In this document: piece after piece, positions 61,874 to 64,000 of the stretch
Position numbering within the stretch: the first letter of the stretch is position 1
Layout: each line of letters begins with the position of its first letter
Assembly: GCA_023053575.1 (NCBI GenBank)
Contig: JAKZAP010000022.1
Span: forward strand, 483,001 to 547,000
Length of the DNA: 64,000 bases
Reading direction: 5' to 3'
Source of the DNA: Branchinecta lynchi
Lineage: Eukaryota > Arthropoda > Branchiopoda > Anostraca > Branchinectidae
The notes under the pieces: model-generated
What the model was told of the DNA's origin: nothing
What the model saw: the letters and a program-made list of their open reading frames with translations, nothing else
Database searches by the model: none
Made by a program: the position numbers and the translations under genes

Positions 61874-63108
61874 CATTATCTGCCTTGTTATTTTTATTTT
61901 CTTTTAATTATGTGTTGACAACTTATTTTATCTCTGTTTATGACTACAAAAACATCGTATTTGGGCTCTGCCCACGAGAGATATGTTTTGCTTTATTATT
62001 AAATAAATTGAAAAGGACAAAGAAATATTAAAGAATTGTAAAACACTCAACAAATATTTTCATAAAGGTTCACTAATTTATAATCACATTGATGGGATCA
62101 TGGACAGGTAAGTTTCCGATCAGAGAACACAAATTAGAGGAGAGGGCATTAAGCGTCAACAATGGGTCGGATATTAACCAACGGCGGATGCGATAGCGGT
62201 TCCGCATGCGCCTTGGTAGGTAGAGAAGAAATCTCAGATATCTGATGTATGTCGAGCGGATGCGTCGAAGGTCCTTTTTTCTGAGTATAGAATGTAATCC
62301 AGCAGTTCAGCTCAGTTTATTCATAAAAATAAAAAACACCATTAACTGTTTATGGCCCCACCAGAAGGCCTGGCAATGGGCGGGGCTTATTCTTTATTCA
62401 TATAATTTTAAGGGAAACAAACCAAAGAAATCAAAAAAGAAAGAAAAAGAAGGAGAGAAAAAAGAACAAGAAAAGAAGAATGCAAGGACATTCTTCAGAA
62501 CGGTGCGCAAGAACGTTAGACACGTTCTGTGCGAACGAAGAGACATCCAGTAAAGGTACGTTCAGACTAAATCTGGTTTTGTGGTCGGGTGCGAATTTCC
62601 TCCTTCGCTCGGAATTTTGACGAATCGCATGCAGGTTTACCCATAGTGACACGGATTTCGCATGCGTATTTTTGCTTGCGAAATCTTTTCGGACTACGTG
62701 TGCATGTAGCTTAAGGTTGAGCAAATGGTGATTGGGCGAGAGCTTGCGCTAGAACGAGACGGTTGAACTTGATCCCAGAACTAAACTTTAGCCAATTATC
62801 TACGGGTCACGACGTCGCACGAAAAGTCTATATTTTCCATCAACTAACCGAACTGATTGTCCCTAGAACGGTTTATAAGTTTTAAGGTGTCCGATATATA
62901 TATCGTCCTATATATATATATATATGGATACAAATATATATTCTGCAACATTAATTTAATCGAATTTTCCTATTTCTTTCATGACGTCATGAAAATGTCG
63001 CGGGCCGTAGATAATCGGCTAAATTTTAGTCAACACCGTAATTAAGGGCCTCTGAAGATATGATTCCGAAAATCTAGAGAAAACGTAAGGTTCTGCCTTT
63101 TTGCTTAC
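61874..63108. other. Unassigned sequence, possibly FLII intron
   Basis: The final FLII exon would lie at lower coordinates on the minus strand but was not found. 62405-62480 is purine-rich (AAAGAAAAAGAAGG). An ATATATATAT tract sits near 62900. Confidence 0.4.
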
Positions 63109-63222
63109 CTGGACAGACTTGTAGGCTAGTTTGACTTCCACCTCGGAACAACGTGATCCGAGCCACAGGAATACCTGTTCTCCGTTGTCTAATATCATGA
63201 TGTCGTCATCTGCCAAATCATC
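63109..63222 (-). CDS. FLII: Flightless-1 homologue, late gelsolin-domain exon
   Basis: Acceptor ttcgaacttttacag precedes 63222 and donor CAG|gtaagc follows 63109. The exon has 114 bp, 38 codons, phase 0. It encodes [20 protein letters not shown] with [18 protein letters not shown]. Human FLII has [36 protein letters not shown] in its last gelsolin-like repeat. FLII (leucine-rich repeats plus gelsolin repeats) regulates actin and nuclear-receptor coactivation. Only this exon could be found; neighbours on either side were not identified. Confidence 0.88.
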
Positions 63223-64000
63223 CTGTAAAAGTTCGAACTAAGTATAACTCATTCTCTTTCTCATATTACTGCTCTAGCTATAATTAGCTCTAGCTCGAAA
63301 AGAGCTAATGCCCTTGTTTGGAAGATTGGTGCAGTAGACGAGCCTGTCAAGGTCCCCCTTTTCAAGACATAGGCTACTGTTATCAGGTTTTTGCTCTTGG
63401 CCTGGTTTCCTCTGCCCATGCTTGGTCCTTGTCAGGTTTTCCAAGTTGCCTACAACGCGGGTTTTCGAAAAAAATTTCCGTTTGGCTAGGCGATGCACTG
63501 TCAGTGGCGCAATGGTTGAAAAAAGAGTTGCTACCCTGAAGGAGCGCCGCCACAAAGCTATGTTTGCCGATTAAAAGATCGTGATAATGATAATGATAAT
63601 ATAAAATAACTTAAAAGTACACTTATTTTGGTATTTTGTATCTGGACTGACCGAAACACTAGGTCTCAAATGAGGATTTTTCTGTTCTTCATATTCGGCT
63701 TCCTGTAGTGACCCAGAACTAGCAGCCTAGGAGGGTTCTTTATTGACAGCAGACAATTTGATGATGTTGTTGCTAATAAGCGTTTTGTACTGCTGTAGAG
63801 CTGTCACAAGTTCAAAAGCAATGGAGGGTTCAGTCAATCAGACGCACCCAATCAGAGCAAAATAATACTAGAGAGTAGTGGACTTGAAAAGTGACGCACA
63901 GTCGAATAGCAGCGGTACTAGCAAAACTAGCGATAGTGAATGTCCCTACTGAAACTCAATCGGTCGTGCATCAGCGCTGGCTCCAATAATTCCATCTTCT
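63223..64000. other. FLII intron/upstream sequence
   Basis: Upstream FLII exons are expected above 63222 on the minus strand. An acceptor-like word near 63707 (minus) precedes a short open stretch that I cannot assign. Confidence 0.4.

Noticed and set aside
62245..62553. 102-codon ORF with Lys/Glu-rich end
   Set aside because: Low-complexity purine tract and no family resemblance; not supported as a gene.

Overview
The window is from an invertebrate animal nuclear genome; the phylum cannot be settled from the sequence. Protein-coding genes are broken into short exons with GT..AG introns, and most of the DNA is transposable elements, many nested. Three host genes can be named. GGA (clathrin adaptor, minus strand) has four exons at 22635-22475, 22173-21940, 18867-18670 and 156-1, the last pair separated by an 18.5-kb intron full of transposons. 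EMRE/SMDT1 (mitochondrial calcium uniporter subunit) is represented by its last coding exon at 55260-55409, and Flightless-1 by one late exon at 63222-63109. A further exon-like block at 44318-44506 is not recognised.

Region by region: 1-18.9 kb is GGA sequence and its giant intron, holding an intact APE-type LINE (ORFs 803-5397, 48-A tail), several copies of two minisatellite-bearing repeat families (A and B), MITEs and LINE relics. 18.9-32.7 kb holds the rest of GGA, MITEs, a degenerate RNase-H-type LINE split by a 1.5-kb DNA transposon, and a large fold-back repeat. 32.74-42.88 kb is a Polinton/Maverick-type virus-like element. 43-46.5 kb has MITEs and a Tc1/mariner-like element. 46.5-52.4 kb is a second intact LINE (minus strand) with APE endonuclease, RT and RNase H. 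53-64 kb has repeats plus the EMRE and FLII exons.

The main object is the Polinton-like element at 32740-42879 (10,140 bp). It has a 6-bp target duplication GGCGAA, 588-bp near-identical terminal inverted repeats and an empty-site relative of its target at 46.04 kb in the same window. It keeps a virion set (double-jelly-roll major capsid, minor capsid, packaging ATPase, adenain-type protease, pX-like core protein, pVI-like protein, a fibre-like protein) and a retroviral-type integrase. No DNA polymerase B is visible, but a 100-N assembly gap at 35552-35651 could hide it.

Unusual aspects of the element: (1) a duplicated OB-fold-like gene inside each TIR; (2) two perfect heat-shock-element arrays directly upstream of a TATA box, followed by a putative 5'-leader intron before the first rightward gene, suggesting stress-induced early expression; (3) TAAATG at the start codon of 11 of 13 genes, like poxvirus late initiators; (4) a T TTA AAA slip site where a zinc-ribbon ORF overlaps an integrase ORF that lacks its own upstream ATG; (5) five iteron-like AGTAGTAA repeats at 29-30-bp spacing; (6) a core protein with two tandem AT-hooks; (7) a protein with two phage tail-fibre-type repeats. 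Together these suggest a recently inserted, possibly virion-forming element with a stress-linked switch.
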